Shown: positions 8,238-17,463, numbered from the stretch's first letter. The stretch is DNA of 55,235 nt from Phenylobacterium sp. CCH9-H3 (GCF_001557235.1 NZ_LSJI01000206.1:1-55235), one strand, 5' to 3'. A program made the numbers and translations. Notes: generated by a model from the sequence alone, not told the origin.

Positions 8238-9023
8238 CTATCCCAACCGCACCGGCGCGCGCTCGCGGCCGTGCATCTTGCGCAGGTAGTGGCGCATGTC
8301 CTCGATCGTGCGGATCAGGTCCGCGCGGGGCGTGGGCGCCATGGCGGCCGCCTGGGCCATAAGGGGGTCCTGCTCGACCTCCCAGGGCAGGAAGGCGAAC
8401 CGCTCGCCGGCTTCCAGCATCCACACGATCGGATAGGGCCGGCCGAACATCACGCCCTTCAGCGGCTCCTTGCCCATGAGGTAGAGCGCGGCGCGGTCGG
8501 CATTGCCAGCGCCCAGCACCACCTCCAGCACGTCGAGGGAGATCACCAGGCTGCCGGGCCGCGCGAACTTGCTGATCCGGAACCCCAGGTCGATGTCTGG
8601 GCCGATGAAGTCGAGGTGCGCGCCGGTCCCGCTGGAGAGTTCTGGGATTTCGATCTCGATGTTCTGGCCGTCGAAACCCGCCAGCCAGGCCGTCCCCTTC
8701 AGCCGCAGCGGAAGCTGCTGGAAATGGCGCTCCTCGTAGAGCTGCATGGTCCGCAGGAGGGCCGCGAGGATCGAGGTCAGTTCCTCGGCGCTGGCGGGCG
8801 AGGTCACGAACACCACCTCGTCGCCCATCACCTTCCAGACGTCGATCGCCGGGGTCGCGTCGTCGTCCAGGAATTCCATGCCGATCTGGCCGGCCACCAT
8901 CAGCGGAAAGCTGGTGAAGAAGGTCTGGAAGATGCCCAGCCAGCCCTCCGACCCCTGGCCGGTGAAGCGGGCCTTGAACTCGGTCGAGCCCACCATGTCG
9001 ACCGACAGGAACAGGCGCAGCAT
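8238..9023 (-). CDS. Stand-alone class III nucleotide cyclase-like protein
   Basis: A 261-residue soluble protein that resembles a class III adenylate/guanylate cyclase catalytic domain with no attached sensor. LFLSVDMVGSTEF at residues 4-16 matches the first metal-binding Asp motif. KVMGDEVVFV near residue 65 matches the second. DIDLGFRISKFARPG near 143-157 matches the later strand that carries the transition-state Arg. The spacing between the two metal motifs is longer than usual, so activity is uncertain. A GGGGGA ribosome site precedes the ATG. It sits tail to tail with the alcohol dehydrogenase and is divergent from the ATP-grasp operon. A cNMP-binding-like protein is encoded 7 kb away, but no direct link is shown. 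Confidence 0.6.
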   Translation of the reverse strand: MLRLFLSVDMVGSTEFKARFTGQGSEGWLGIFQTFFTSFPLMVAGQIGMEFLDDDATPAIDVWKVMGDEVVFVTSPASAEELTSILAALLRTMQLYEERHFQQLPLRLKGTAWLAGFDGQNIEIEIPELSSGTGAHLDFIGPDIDLGFRISKFARPGSLVISLDVLEVVLGAGNADRAALYLMGKEPLKGVMFGRPYPIVWMLEAGERFAFLPWEVEQDPLMAQAAAMAPTPRADLIRTIEDMRHYLRKMHGRERAPVRLG

Positions 9024-9165
9024 GGATCCCCCGGAACAGCCCTGCGGCAGCCATACTCGACAGATCCGAACCGGGCCATAGCCCGCGGGTCGGGTGACCG
9101 GACGGACAGCTATGCTACGGTCCCGCCGAACACATCCGTGAAGCGTTGGGACAAGGGAGCGGCCG

Positions 9166-11679
9166 GTGGCGTCTGAGACCTCGACGGCCCCGCGCAGCCG
9201 GGGCGGCGCGCCCGACCGGCTGTCGCGCTGGCTGGCCGGCTACCGGCCCCTGCCGGGCGCGCCCGACGAACTGTTCGACGCGGCCGGGCAGCCGCGCGAG
9301 CACTGGATGGCCTTTCTGCGCGAGTTCGCCGGCTATGCCGACGCCGACGCCGACGGCCGCTTCGGCATGGCCGCACGGCACATCCGGGATTCGGGCGCGT
9401 CCTACCGGATCTACGGCGAGGAGACCGAGCGCAGTTGGCCGCTGGACCCGCTGCCGCTGATCATCCCCCAGGCCGAGTGGGACCAGATCGCCGCCGGGGT
9501 CGCCCAGCGGGCCGAGCTGATGGAGGCCATCCTGGCCGACGTCTATGGCGAGGGCCGGCTGGTGAGCGACGGGGTCCTGCCGGCCGCGGTGGTGACCGGC
9601 AGTCCCGACTTCCTGCGCGCCATGCGCGGCGTGGCCCCGCCGGCCGGCCGCTACCTGCAGATCTACGCCGCCGACCTGGGCCGGGGGCCCGACGGGCGCT
9701 GGTGGGTGCTCGAGGACCGGGCCCAGGCGCCCTCGGGCGCCGGCTACGCGCTGGAGAACCGGCTGGTGGTGAGCCGGGCCTATCCCAATCTCTACAACAC
9801 CCTCAACGTCCACCGCCTGGCGCCCTTCTTCGACGGCCTGCGGCGCGGCCTGGCGGCCACCGCCGACCGCAGCGAACCGCGCATCTGCCTGTTGAGCCCA
9901 GGCCCATTCAGCCAGACCTATTTCGAGCAGGCGCATCTGGCCCGGTATCTGGGGTTCCTGCTGGTGGAGGGCGACGACCTGGTGGCCCGCGACGGCAAGG
10001 TCTGGGTGCGCACCATCGCCGGGCTGAAGCGGGCCGACGTGATCCTGCGCCGTGTCGACGCCGACTTCCTGGACCCGCTGGAGCTCAACGCCGCCTCGCG
10101 GCTCGGCACCCCGGGGATGCTGGAAGCGATCCGCGCCGGCGGCGTCACGGTGCTGAACGTGCCCGGCTCCGGCCTGGTGGAATCGCGGGCCCTGATGAGC
10201 TTCGCCCCGGGCCTGAGCGAGCGCCTGCTGGGTGAGCCGCTGAAACTGCCCAACATCGCCACCTGGTGGTGCGGCCAGGCCAGTGAGCAGGCGCTGGTCG
10301 AGCGCCGCCTCGACGAGTTGGCCATCGCGCCAGCGTTCCAGAACGCTGGCCTCTTCAACGGCCCGCGGCTGCCGGCCGAGCTTTCTCTTGAGGACAAGGC
10401 GGCGCTGCGCCAGCGGATGGCCGATCGTCCCGGCGACTTCGTGGGCCAGGAGGTCGCGCACCTGTCGACCATGCCGGTGCTGCGCGACGGGCGCCTGCAA
10501 CCCGCGCCGTTTACCCTGCGCGTCTTCGCGGCGATGACGCCGGAGGGCGTGCGCATCCTGCCCGGCGGCTTCTGCCGCACCTCGGACCGGCCCGACGCGC
10601 GGGTGATCTCCATGGGCGAGGGCGCGCGGACCGCCGACGTCTGGGTGCTGGACGACAAGCCGGTGGAGCGCCTGACTCTGATCGCCAGCGGCGACGAGGT
10701 GAAGGTTCGCCGCATCCTGGGCCACCTGCCCAGTCGGGCCGCCGACAACCTGTTCTGGCTGGGCCGCTACATCGAGCGCACCGAGGCGACGCTGCGGCTG
10801 GTGCGGGCCCTGTGCTCCAGTCTGATGGACTCGGAGTCGTCACTGCACGGCCGCGGCCAGACCTTCGAGTCCCTGCGCAGCGTGCTGGTCGACTGGGGCG
10901 CGCTCGACGGCAGGACGCGGCCCGCCCGCGCTTTGGATTCGGCCCGCGACGCCCTGCACGACGCCAAGGCCTGGGGCTCGGTCACCTACCTCGTGCGTTC
11001 GGCCAAACGCACCGCCTCGGGGATGCGCGAGCGGCTGTCGGCCGACTTCTGGGGCCTGCTGGTCGACCTCGAGGGCGATCTCGCCGGCGGGGCCAACGAG
11101 ATCCATTCCGAGGCCCAGGCCCTGGAGCAGGTTGAGCGGGCCTTGCGCCACATCGCGGGCCTGGCGGGCCTCACTCAGGAGAACATGAACCGCGTCGCCG
11201 GCTGGCGCTTCCTGGACATGGGCCGCCGCATCGAGCGCGGCGCCAACACCTGCCAGCTCGCCCGCACCCTGGCTCACGACACGGCGACCATCGATGACCT
11301 GGACCTGCTGCTGGACCTGAACGACAGCCAGATCACCTACCGCGCCCGCTACCTGGTCGGTCTGGCGCTCAACGCTGTGCGCGACCTCGTCATGCTGGAC
11401 CCGTACAACACCCGTTCGGTCGCGTTCCAAGTGGCCGCGCTGAAGGACCACCTCGCCGTCCTGCCCACCCTCCAGGAGGATGGGATCCTGGAGGCGCCGT
11501 CCAAGATCCTGCTGCCCCTGGCCGCGGAACTGGAGACCGAGGACGCGGCCAAGCTGCATGCGGACAAGGTGCTGGCTTACGAGCGCGCTTTGATGCGCCT
11601 CTCCAACGCGGTGGCCGACCGCTTCTTCCTGCAAGGGGCCAACGCGGTGCCGACGGTGAAGCTGGTGGGCCTGGCGTGA
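9166..11679 (+). CDS. Circularly permuted type-2 ATP-grasp / alpha-E domain fusion protein
   Basis: An 837-residue fusion. Residues 1 to about 510 match the circularly permuted ATP-grasp family (formerly DUF404/DUF407), with markers such as GPDGRWWVLEDRAQAPSG and FVGQEVAHLST. From about 518 (LPSRAADNLFWLGRYIERTE) to the end is the alpha-helical alpha-E domain (formerly DUF403). These two domains are often separate neighbouring genes and are predicted to form amide or peptide bonds on an unknown substrate. The start is GTG, with AAGGGAG a few bases upstream, because no ATG fits. It overlaps the transglutaminase gene by 4 bases (GTGA). The family assignment is firm; the biochemical role is a published prediction and not a demonstrated one. 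Confidence 0.88.
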   Translation: MASETSTAPRSRGGAPDRLSRWLAGYRPLPGAPDELFDAAGQPREHWMAFLREFAGYADADADGRFGMAARHIRDSGASYRIYGEETERSWPLDPLPLIIPQAEWDQIAAGVAQRAELMEAILADVYGEGRLVSDGVLPAAVVTGSPDFLRAMRGVAPPAGRYLQIYAADLGRGPDGRWWVLEDRAQAPSGAGYALENRLVVSRAYPNLYNTLNVHRLAPFFDGLRRGLAATADRSEPRICLLSPGPFSQTYFEQAHLARYLGFLLVEGDDLVARDGKVWVRTIAGLKRADVILRRVDADFLDPLELNAASRLGTPGMLEAIRAGGVTVLNVPGSGLVESRALMSFAPGLSERLLGEPLKLPNIATWWCGQASEQALVERRLDELAIAPAFQNAGLFNGPRLPAELSLEDKAALRQRMADRPGDFVGQEVAHLSTMPVLRDGRLQPAPFTLRVFAAMTPEGVRILPGGFCRTSDRPDARVISMGEGARTADVWVLDDKPVERLTLIASGDEVKVRRILGHLPSRAADNLFWLGRYIERTEATLRLVRALCSSLMDSESSLHGRGQTFESLRSVLVDWGALDGRTRPARALDSARDALHDAKAWGSVTYLVRSAKRTASGMRERLSADFWGLLVDLEGDLAGGANEIHSEAQALEQVERALRHIAGLAGLTQENMNRVAGWRFLDMGRRIERGANTCQLARTLAHDTATIDDLDLLLDLNDSQITYRARYLVGLALNAVRDLVMLDPYNTRSVAFQVAALKDHLAVLPTLQEDGILEAPSKILLPLAAELETEDAAKLHADKVLAYERALMRLSNAVADRFFLQGANAVPTVKLVGLA

Positions 11680-12575
11680 GGTACCGGCTGCGGCACCGGA
11701 CCACCTATAGCTATCAGGGCGAGGTGCCGTTCGCCCGCTGCGTGCTGCGCCTGACCCCCCGCTCGTCGGCCACACAGACGGTGCTGGAGAGCGCCATCAC
11801 GGTCACGCCCGAGCCCTCGGCGCGGCTGGACCGCATCGGCCCCTTCGGCGCGGCGATCCTGACCGTCACCGTCGACAAGCCGCACACCGCCCTCATCATC
11901 GAGGCCAATTCCCGCATCGACGTGGACGTCCCGCCCATCGGCGACCCGCAGGCCAGCCCGCCGTGGGAGGCGGTCCGCACCAGGGCGCTCAACACCTCCG
12001 ACCTCGGCGCCAACGGGCCGGCGTCCTACCTCTTCCCCACGCCGCGCACGCCCATCGTGCCGGCCATCACCGAATATGCGCGGGCCAGCTTCCCGCCCGG
12101 CCGGCCGATCGTCGCCGCCGTGTCGGAGCTGAACAGCCGCATCCACGGCGAATTCGCCTACGATCCCAGCGCCACCGAGGTCTCGACCCCCGTGGCCCAG
12201 GCGTTCGAGGCCCGGCACGGAGTCTGCCAGGACTTCGCCCAGATCATGATCTGCGGCCTGCGCGGGCTGGGCCTGCCGGCGAAGTACGTCAGCGGCTACC
12301 TGCGCACCATCCCGCCGCCCGGCCAGGCGCGGCTGGAGGGCGCGGACGCCACCCACGCCTGGGTCGCGGTCTGGTGCGGCGATGCGGCCGGCTGGGTGGG
12401 CTTCGACCCCACCAACGCCATCCTGGCCGGCAACGACCACCTGGTCCTGGCCGTGGGCCGCGACTATGCGGACGTGGCCCCCATCGACGGCGTGATCCTG
12501 GCCTCCGGCGAGCAGACCCTGAAGGTCGAGGTCGACGTCATCCCCGAAGAGGAGCCCGCCGCGGCGAATGCGTAG
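11676..12575 (+). CDS. Transglutaminase-like cysteine peptidase family protein
   Basis: A 299-residue protein with an N-terminal beta domain of the bacterial transglutaminase type (RYRLRHRTTYSY) and a papain-like core. The catalytic triad is visible: Cys in GVCQDFA near residue 184, His in ATHAWVAVW near 225 and Asp in GFDPTN near 242. Homologues occur as neighbours of ATP-grasp/alpha-E proteins, where a role in cleaving or rearranging amide bonds is predicted. The start GTG overlaps the upstream stop codon, and its own end overlaps the next gene by 8 bases, so the three genes should be translated as one operon. Confidence 0.9.
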   Translation: MRYRLRHRTTYSYQGEVPFARCVLRLTPRSSATQTVLESAITVTPEPSARLDRIGPFGAAILTVTVDKPHTALIIEANSRIDVDVPPIGDPQASPPWEAVRTRALNTSDLGANGPASYLFPTPRTPIVPAITEYARASFPPGRPIVAAVSELNSRIHGEFAYDPSATEVSTPVAQAFEARHGVCQDFAQIMICGLRGLGLPAKYVSGYLRTIPPPGQARLEGADATHAWVAVWCGDAAGWVGFDPTNAILAGNDHLVLAVGRDYADVAPIDGVILASGEQTLKVEVDVIPEEEPAAANA

Positions 12576-13611
12576 CGTTTCGAGTTTCACCGCCCTCCTT
12601 GCAGCGTCCCTGTCGCTCGCCGCCTGCGACCGGCCGGCCAGCCCACAGAAGGTGGCGGCCGCCGCGCGCGAATGCCTCCCGCCGCAGCCGGTCCCGGCGC
12701 CAGCGCCCTCGACCGCCGGCATGGTGCTGGTGAAGGGCGGCGAGTTCCTGCAGGGCGCCGCGCCCGCCCGGGCCGAGGAAGGTCCACCCCGCGCCACCAA
12801 GGTCGGCGCATTCTGGATCGACCGCACCGAGGTCACCAACGCCGACTTCGCCCGCTTCGTCGCCGCCACCGGCTATGTGACGCTCGCGGAGCGGCCGCTG
12901 GACCCGAAGGCCTACCCCGCGCTCTCCGGCGACCAGCTCAAGCCGTCGGCCATCGTCTTCGTGGGCGCGAAAAACCCCAATGACGGCCCGGGCCAGTGGT
13001 GGCGGGTGGTCCAGGGCGCGAACTGGCGCCAGCCCGAGGGGCCTGGAAGCTCCATCGAGGGTCGGGACAACCACCCCGTGGTCCAGATCGGCTATGAGGA
13101 CGCTCTCGCCTACGCCCGCTGGCTGGGCCGCGACCTGCCCACCGAAGCCGAATGGGAGTACGCCGCGCGGGGCGGGCTGAAAGACGCGGCCTACACCTGG
13201 GGAAACCAGCCCCTCGACCTGCAGAAGCCCCAGGCCAACGTCTGGCAGGGCCCCTTCCCCCAGGCCGACGCCGGGACCGACGGCTACAAGGCCGAGACGG
13301 CCCCGGTGGGCTGCTACGCCGCCAACGGCTATGGCCTGGTCGACATGGCCGGCAATGTCTGGGAGTGGACCAAGGACTGGTACGCGCCCAACCTCGACCC
13401 CACCCAGATCGTCGACCCGGTCGGCCCCACCGAGCGCGACGCCTACCTGCCGTCCACGCCAGACGAGAAGCGGCGGGTGATCAAGGGCGGCTCCTTCCTG
13501 TGCGCCGACAACTTCTGCTTCCGCTACCGCCCGCCGGCCCGCGAAGCCGGGCCCACCGACACCGGCTCGGACCACGTCGGCTTCCGCACGGTGCTGCGAG
13601 TCGAGGGTTGA
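12568..13611 (+). CDS. Lipoprotein of the formylglycine-generating enzyme (FGE/sulfatase-modifying) family
   Basis: A 347-residue protein with a lipoprotein signal (lipobox SLAAC, lipidated Cys20) and a full-length FGE-sulfatase domain from about residue 50. The markers are in order: MVLVKGGEF, FWIDRTEVTNADF, LPTEAEWEYAARGG, GNVWEWTKDWY and GGSFLCADNFCFRY. The two cysteines at 312 and 317 have the same five-residue spacing as the copper-binding pair of true FGE, so it could convert a target Cys to formylglycine, not merely resemble the fold. It overlaps the transglutaminase gene and belongs to the same operon. No sulfatase is encoded in the window, so the target is unknown. Export by a lipoprotein signal is unusual for an enzyme that acts on unfolded polypeptides. 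Confidence 0.88.
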   Translation: MRSVSSFTALLAASLSLAACDRPASPQKVAAAARECLPPQPVPAPAPSTAGMVLVKGGEFLQGAAPARAEEGPPRATKVGAFWIDRTEVTNADFARFVAATGYVTLAERPLDPKAYPALSGDQLKPSAIVFVGAKNPNDGPGQWWRVVQGANWRQPEGPGSSIEGRDNHPVVQIGYEDALAYARWLGRDLPTEAEWEYAARGGLKDAAYTWGNQPLDLQKPQANVWQGPFPQADAGTDGYKAETAPVGCYAANGYGLVDMAGNVWEWTKDWYAPNLDPTQIVDPVGPTERDAYLPSTPDEKRRVIKGGSFLCADNFCFRYRPPAREAGPTDTGSDHVGFRTVLRVEG

Positions 13612-13615
13612 GACC

Positions 13616-14410
13616 TCAGCTTGCCGGCGCGCTCATGATCTTGGCGCGCAGGCGGCGCATGCCGCCCAGCCAGCGGTCGTAGTCGGCCGCCTTGCGCTGC
13701 ATGTAGGTCAGCACTTCGGGGTGCGGCAGGATCAGGAACCGCTCGGCGGCCAGGCCTTCGATGACGCTCTGCGCCACCTGGTCCGGCGTGAGCACGCCGT
13801 CCAGGTTCTGGGGCTGGTTGTCGCCGCCCGCGCGCAGCATCGCGGTGTCCACGCCCTGGGGGCACAGCACCGAGACCTTGATGCCCTGGTCGCCGTGGGT
13901 GATCGCCAGCGATTCCGCGAAGCCGATGGCCGCGTGCTTGGTGGTCGAATAGACCGCGCCGCCGATCTGCGACAGCAAGCCCGCCGCAGACACCGTGTTG
14001 AGGATGTAACCGCCGCCACGCGCCGCCATGCCCGGCGTCACCGACCGCGCCGCATAGACATGGGCCATGACGTTGACGCCCCAGGCCCGTTGCCAGACGG
14101 CGTCGGGCGAGGAGGCCGCGTTCTGCCGGTCCGGGTCGCCGTCGCCGACGCCCGCGTTCGAGCAGAAGAGGTCGATCCGCCCGTGCCGGGCTTCGATGTC
14201 GGCGACCATGGCCGCCACGGCGGCGCCGTCGCTGACGTCCAGCGTGACCGCCTCGCCGCCGATCTCCTGAGCCACCGCCGCGGCGCCCCCGCCATTGCGA
14301 TCGGCGACCACAATCACAGCCGCGCCCGCGCGGGCGAACGCCCGGCAGAGCCCCGCCCCGATGCCCTCGGCGCCGCCGGTGACGACGATGATCTTGTCCT
14401 TGATGTCCAT
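13616..14410 (-). CDS. Short-chain dehydrogenase/reductase
   Basis: A 264-residue SDR oxidoreductase. The nucleotide motif TGGAEGIG is near residue 11, SNAGVGDG near 85, and the catalytic YSTTKHA carries the Tyr-x3-Lys pair near 153. The substrate is unknown. It lies downstream of an enoyl-CoA hydratase gene on the same strand with a 35-base gap, which suggests a small fatty-acid or branched-chain degradation unit. Its stop is 5 bases from that of the convergent FGE-like gene. Confidence 0.92.
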   Translation of the reverse strand: MDIKDKIIVVTGGAEGIGAGLCRAFARAGAAVIVVADRNGGGAAAVAQEIGGEAVTLDVSDGAAVAAMVADIEARHGRIDLFCSNAGVGDGDPDRQNAASSPDAVWQRAWGVNVMAHVYAARSVTPGMAARGGGYILNTVSAAGLLSQIGGAVYSTTKHAAIGFAESLAITHGDQGIKVSVLCPQGVDTAMLRAGGDNQPQNLDGVLTPDQVAQSVIEGLAAERFLILPHPEVLTYMQRKAADYDRWLGGMRRLRAKIMSAPAS

Positions 14411-14445
14411 GCTGAAACCCTATGCCCGATCGAGACGCCCGCTGG

Positions 14446-15183
14446 CTATGCCTGGCCGCGCCGCACGATCATCAGCATCTGGCTGCGCTCCTCGGCCTCG
14501 ACCGCGGCGTCGAAGCTGGGCTGCTCCAGCGAGGCGTCCATGGAGCGCTTCGACAGGCGCAGGGCGTCAGGCGCCGCCTTCAGCATGTCGCGCGCCATGG
14601 CCAGGCCCGCCTCGTCCAGGTCCGCCTCCGCGGTCACGGCCGACAGCAGCCCCGCCTCCAGCGCGGCTTGGGCCAGCAGGGGACGGCCCGCCATCAGCAC
14701 CTCGCGCGCCTTCGATATGCCGATCGTCCGTTGCAGCCGCCAGCTCACCCCTAGTTCCGTGCCCGAAAGGCCGATGGCGGTGAAGGCCGAGTGGAACGCG
14801 GCGCTCTCGCTGGCCAGGATGATGTCGCAGTTCAGCGCGATGGCCATTCCGCCGCCCGCCGCCGCGCCGCGGACCGTGGCCACCAGCGGCTGGGGGCAGA
14901 CCCGCATAGCCCGCATCAGGTCGCGCAGCACCCAGTCGCCGCGCGGGCCGTCCTGCAGCGCCTCGGGGCTGCCCATGGCCTTCAGGTCGGCCCCGGCGCT
15001 GAATGCGCGGCCCGCCCCGCGCACGATCACGACGCGGACGTCACGGTTGCGGCGCAGGCGCTCGAAATAGGCCAGCATCGCCTCGGCCATCGGCTGGTTG
15101 ATCGCGTTCAGCCGGTCCGGCCGGTTCAGGGTCAGCCGCTGGGCGCCGCCCTCCAGGTCTTCCACCAACAGGATGTCGCTCAT
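14446..15183 (-). CDS. Enoyl-CoA hydratase/isomerase family protein
   Basis: A 245-residue crotonase-fold protein. The oxyanion-hole segments are recognisable as AFSAGADLKAMGS near residue 60 and AAGGGMAIALNCD near 105. The family hydrates or isomerises enoyl-CoA thioesters; the specific substrate cannot be read. It is the first gene of a two-gene leftward unit with the SDR gene. About 260 bases without a recognisable element separate it from the next, divergent gene. Confidence 0.9.
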   Translation of the reverse strand: MSDILLVEDLEGGAQRLTLNRPDRLNAINQPMAEAMLAYFERLRRNRDVRVVIVRGAGRAFSAGADLKAMGSPEALQDGPRGDWVLRDLMRAMRVCPQPLVATVRGAAAGGGMAIALNCDIILASESAAFHSAFTAIGLSGTELGVSWRLQRTIGISKAREVLMAGRPLLAQAALEAGLLSAVTAEADLDEAGLAMARDMLKAAPDALRLSKRSMDASLEQPSFDAAVEAEERSQMLMIVRRGQA

Positions 15184-15444
15184 GCCGTCCTCCAGGCTGC
15201 TCTTTGCGCCAGTATGGGCCAGCCCGGGGCTGCCTTCGCGTCACCGTCGGCTGCGGCAAAGGCGCATGTCGCGAAACGACGTTCGAATTGTCACACGCCG
15301 GTAAACGAGTCGGGGCATTTCCACCCTCGCCCGGACAAGAGCGAAAATACATCGGGCCGTACTTGAGCAACGCGATGCTCCGTCGCCGCGGAATCGGGGG
15401 ATTTCCGCCAAGCAACGGGGTCGCATGTCCTGGAGCGGCGAGAG

Positions 15445-16527
15445 ATGTACTTGGAACCTGCTGCCACAGCCGCCGCCTACATGGCGCCGGCGCCTGAATT
15501 GGGACCTAGCAGCACTGCGATCCGGGCCGCCTTGCAGCCCGCCTCGACGGAGCCGCCGGCTCAGACCGCCGAGCTCAGCGTCCTCACCTACAATGTCCGC
15601 GGCCTGCCCTGGCCCATGGCATCAGGTCGGGGCGAAGCGCTGCACGAGATCGGCCGCGAGCTGGCCGCCCTGCGCCGCGAGGGCCGCCAGCCCGACGTGG
15701 TGCTGATCCAGGAAGGCTTCCGCGATGAGGTGGCCGGCCTCTTCCGGGAAAGCGGTTATCGCTACTGGGCCCAGGGCCCCCGCCGGTCGGAGCGCACCCC
15801 CTTCGCCGGGATGGTGGTGGGCGCCCGTGACCTTTTCCGCGGCGAAGGCGTCGGCAAGCTGATGGGAGCGGGCCTGCACGTCTTCAGCGACGCCCCCATC
15901 GTCGACGTCCGCAGCATCGCCTACAACAACTGCGCCGGCCTCGACTGCCTGGCCAACAAGGGCGCCATGCTAGTGCGCCTGGCGCCCGAGGGCCTGCCGA
16001 CGCCCATCGACGTCGTCAACACGCACCTGAACTCGCGCAAGGCCTCGCGGGCCCCCCGCTCGCGGACCCTGCCGGCCCACAACGGCCAGATGCGGGAGCT
16101 GTCCGCCTTCCTGCAGGCCAACCGCCAGCCTGGCAATCCGCTGCTGCTGGGCGGGGACTTCAACGTCCGCAACTCGCCGGCCCGCTACTACTACGACGCC
16201 CTCGATCGCCCCTACACCGTGGTGCGCGAGTTCTGCAGCCAGCCGGCCTCGGGGTGCGGCGACGGCTCGGCCGATGCGACGTCGGAACCCTGGCTGCGCA
16301 GCCAGGACCTGCAGGCCTTCAGCCCGGGCGCCGTGCGGGTTCAGCCGGTGCGGTCCGAGGCCCTGTTCACGGCGGGGCCCACCAGGCGGGCGCTGTCGGA
16401 CCACGAGGGCTACCTGGTTCGCTACCGCCTGTCGTGGAGCGCCGCGACCCTGGCGGCCTATCGCCCGACCCCGGCGATGGAGGTCAGGCCGCACAAGCTG
16501 GGCGTCAAGGTCTCCTTCAAGCGCTGA
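15445..16527 (+). CDS. Endonuclease/exonuclease/phosphatase (EEP) family hydrolase
   Basis: A 360-residue DNase I-fold protein. The motifs NVRGLPW near residue 51, LIQEGF near 89, NTHLNS near 193, GDFNVRN near 237 and SDHEGY near 319 carry the expected metal and catalytic residues. Members include sphingomyelinase-like phosphodiesterases and nucleases, and I cannot separate these. No clear signal peptide is visible from the ATG used, although the N-terminal 45 residues are low-complexity and Ala/Pro-rich. It is a single gene, convergent with a small hypothetical gene downstream. Confidence 0.85.
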   Translation: MYLEPAATAAAYMAPAPELGPSSTAIRAALQPASTEPPAQTAELSVLTYNVRGLPWPMASGRGEALHEIGRELAALRREGRQPDVVLIQEGFRDEVAGLFRESGYRYWAQGPRRSERTPFAGMVVGARDLFRGEGVGKLMGAGLHVFSDAPIVDVRSIAYNNCAGLDCLANKGAMLVRLAPEGLPTPIDVVNTHLNSRKASRAPRSRTLPAHNGQMRELSAFLQANRQPGNPLLLGGDFNVRNSPARYYYDALDRPYTVVREFCSQPASGCGDGSADATSEPWLRSQDLQAFSPGAVRVQPVRSEALFTAGPTRRALSDHEGYLVRYRLSWSAATLAAYRPTPAMEVRPHKLGVKVSFKR

Positions 16528-16545
16528 TCGCTCCGGCGCAGGCCG

Positions 16546-16797
16546 TCAGGAGTCCATGGGCCTGAGGGTGTGGGCCACATGGAACGAGCCGGATTGCGAC
16601 AGCACGATCCAGTCGCCGCAGTGGGCGACCACGGGCCCTTCAGGGGTGCGGACCTGCACCGCCGAGGCCTCGGCGACCGACTTGGCGTCCTCTCCGAGCC
16701 ACTGCCAGAGCACCGACCAGTTCTTCTTGTCGTGCGGCGGCGGCACCCGCAGGGCGGCGCCGTGGTCGAACGGGGGATGGAGCTGGATGACGCGCAT
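16546..16797 (-). CDS. Small conserved-looking protein, possible PGDYG/GDWI-type fold
   Basis: An 83-residue soluble protein. The segment VRTPEGPVVAHCGDWIVLSQ near residues 48-67 resembles the short beta domain seen in some phage and alphaproteobacterial proteins that share a GDW or GDY motif. No function is known to me. It lies alone between the EEP hydrolase and the XRE regulator, with codon use like its neighbours. Confidence 0.55.
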   Translation of the reverse strand: MRVIQLHPPFDHGAALRVPPPHDKKNWSVLWQWLGEDAKSVAEASAVQVRTPEGPVVAHCGDWIVLSQSGSFHVAHTLRPMDS

Positions 16798-17010
16798 GGC
16801 CTTCGGGAATCACTAACTCTGTCCACCGCACTTCCGCGGTGTTTCGGTTACCAAGACCTTGACCGCGCGGTTTCCCGACCCGGTGCGCGCGGTTGCAGGG
16901 CACTCCCCCGCAGGCTGAAAAAGCTTTGCGGTTCCGACACAAAGGCTTTTAGTCGCAACTTGGGCTTGCGGCGTCGGACAGGGGCCCCGCAAAAGATGAG
17001 GAATGATCAA

Positions 17011-17430
17011 ATGGCCGAGGTGTCGATCAAGGCGCCCGATCCCATGGACATCGCGCTCGGGGCCGCGGTGCGCATTCGGCGTCGGACCATTGGGATGTCG
17101 CAGGAGGCGCTCGCCGACCAGTGCGGCGTCAGCTTCCAGCAGATCCAGAAGTACGAGAACGGCGCGAACCGCATCTCCTTCTCACGGCTCGTGCAGATCT
17201 CCCGCGCGCTTCGCTGCCGGGTGACCGACCTGATGGACGTCTTCGACGGGGCCGACAAGGAAACCGCCGAGGATCTGGATCTGCTGACCCGGATGCGCAC
17301 GCCGGGGGCGCTGGAGTTGCTGTCCGCCTACGAGCGCCTCGCGCCCGAGGTCCGCAGCTCGCTGGTGAACCTGATCCGCACCCTGACCAACCAGCAGGCC
17401 GCCGCCGACAAGAGCACCGTGTCGGCCTGA
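17011..17430 (+). CDS. XRE (Cro/CI) family transcriptional regulator
   Basis: A 139-residue DNA-binding protein with a helix-turn-helix at about residues 19-73 (MSQEALADQCGVSFQQIQKYE) and a short alpha-helical tail. Proteins of this shape are common in Caulobacterales. The start at 17011 is preferred because GAGGA lies 8 bases upstream; an in-frame ATG 15 bases earlier is possible. The 210 bases upstream hold no gene and are the likely control region. A DUF6624-like gene follows 33 bases downstream and may be co-transcribed. Confidence 0.85.
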   Translation: MAEVSIKAPDPMDIALGAAVRIRRRTIGMSQEALADQCGVSFQQIQKYENGANRISFSRLVQISRALRCRVTDLMDVFDGADKETAEDLDLLTRMRTPGALELLSAYERLAPEVRSSLVNLIRTLTNQQAAADKSTVSA

Positions 17431-17463
17431 TCGGGTCGACTCCGCGGTTCCGGGAGAGAGCCT

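Noticed and set aside
9115..10725. Reverse-strand frame of 536 codons opposite the ATP-grasp/alpha-E gene
   Set aside because: Composition typical of an antisense high-GC frame and no domain is recognisable. The forward gene is well supported.
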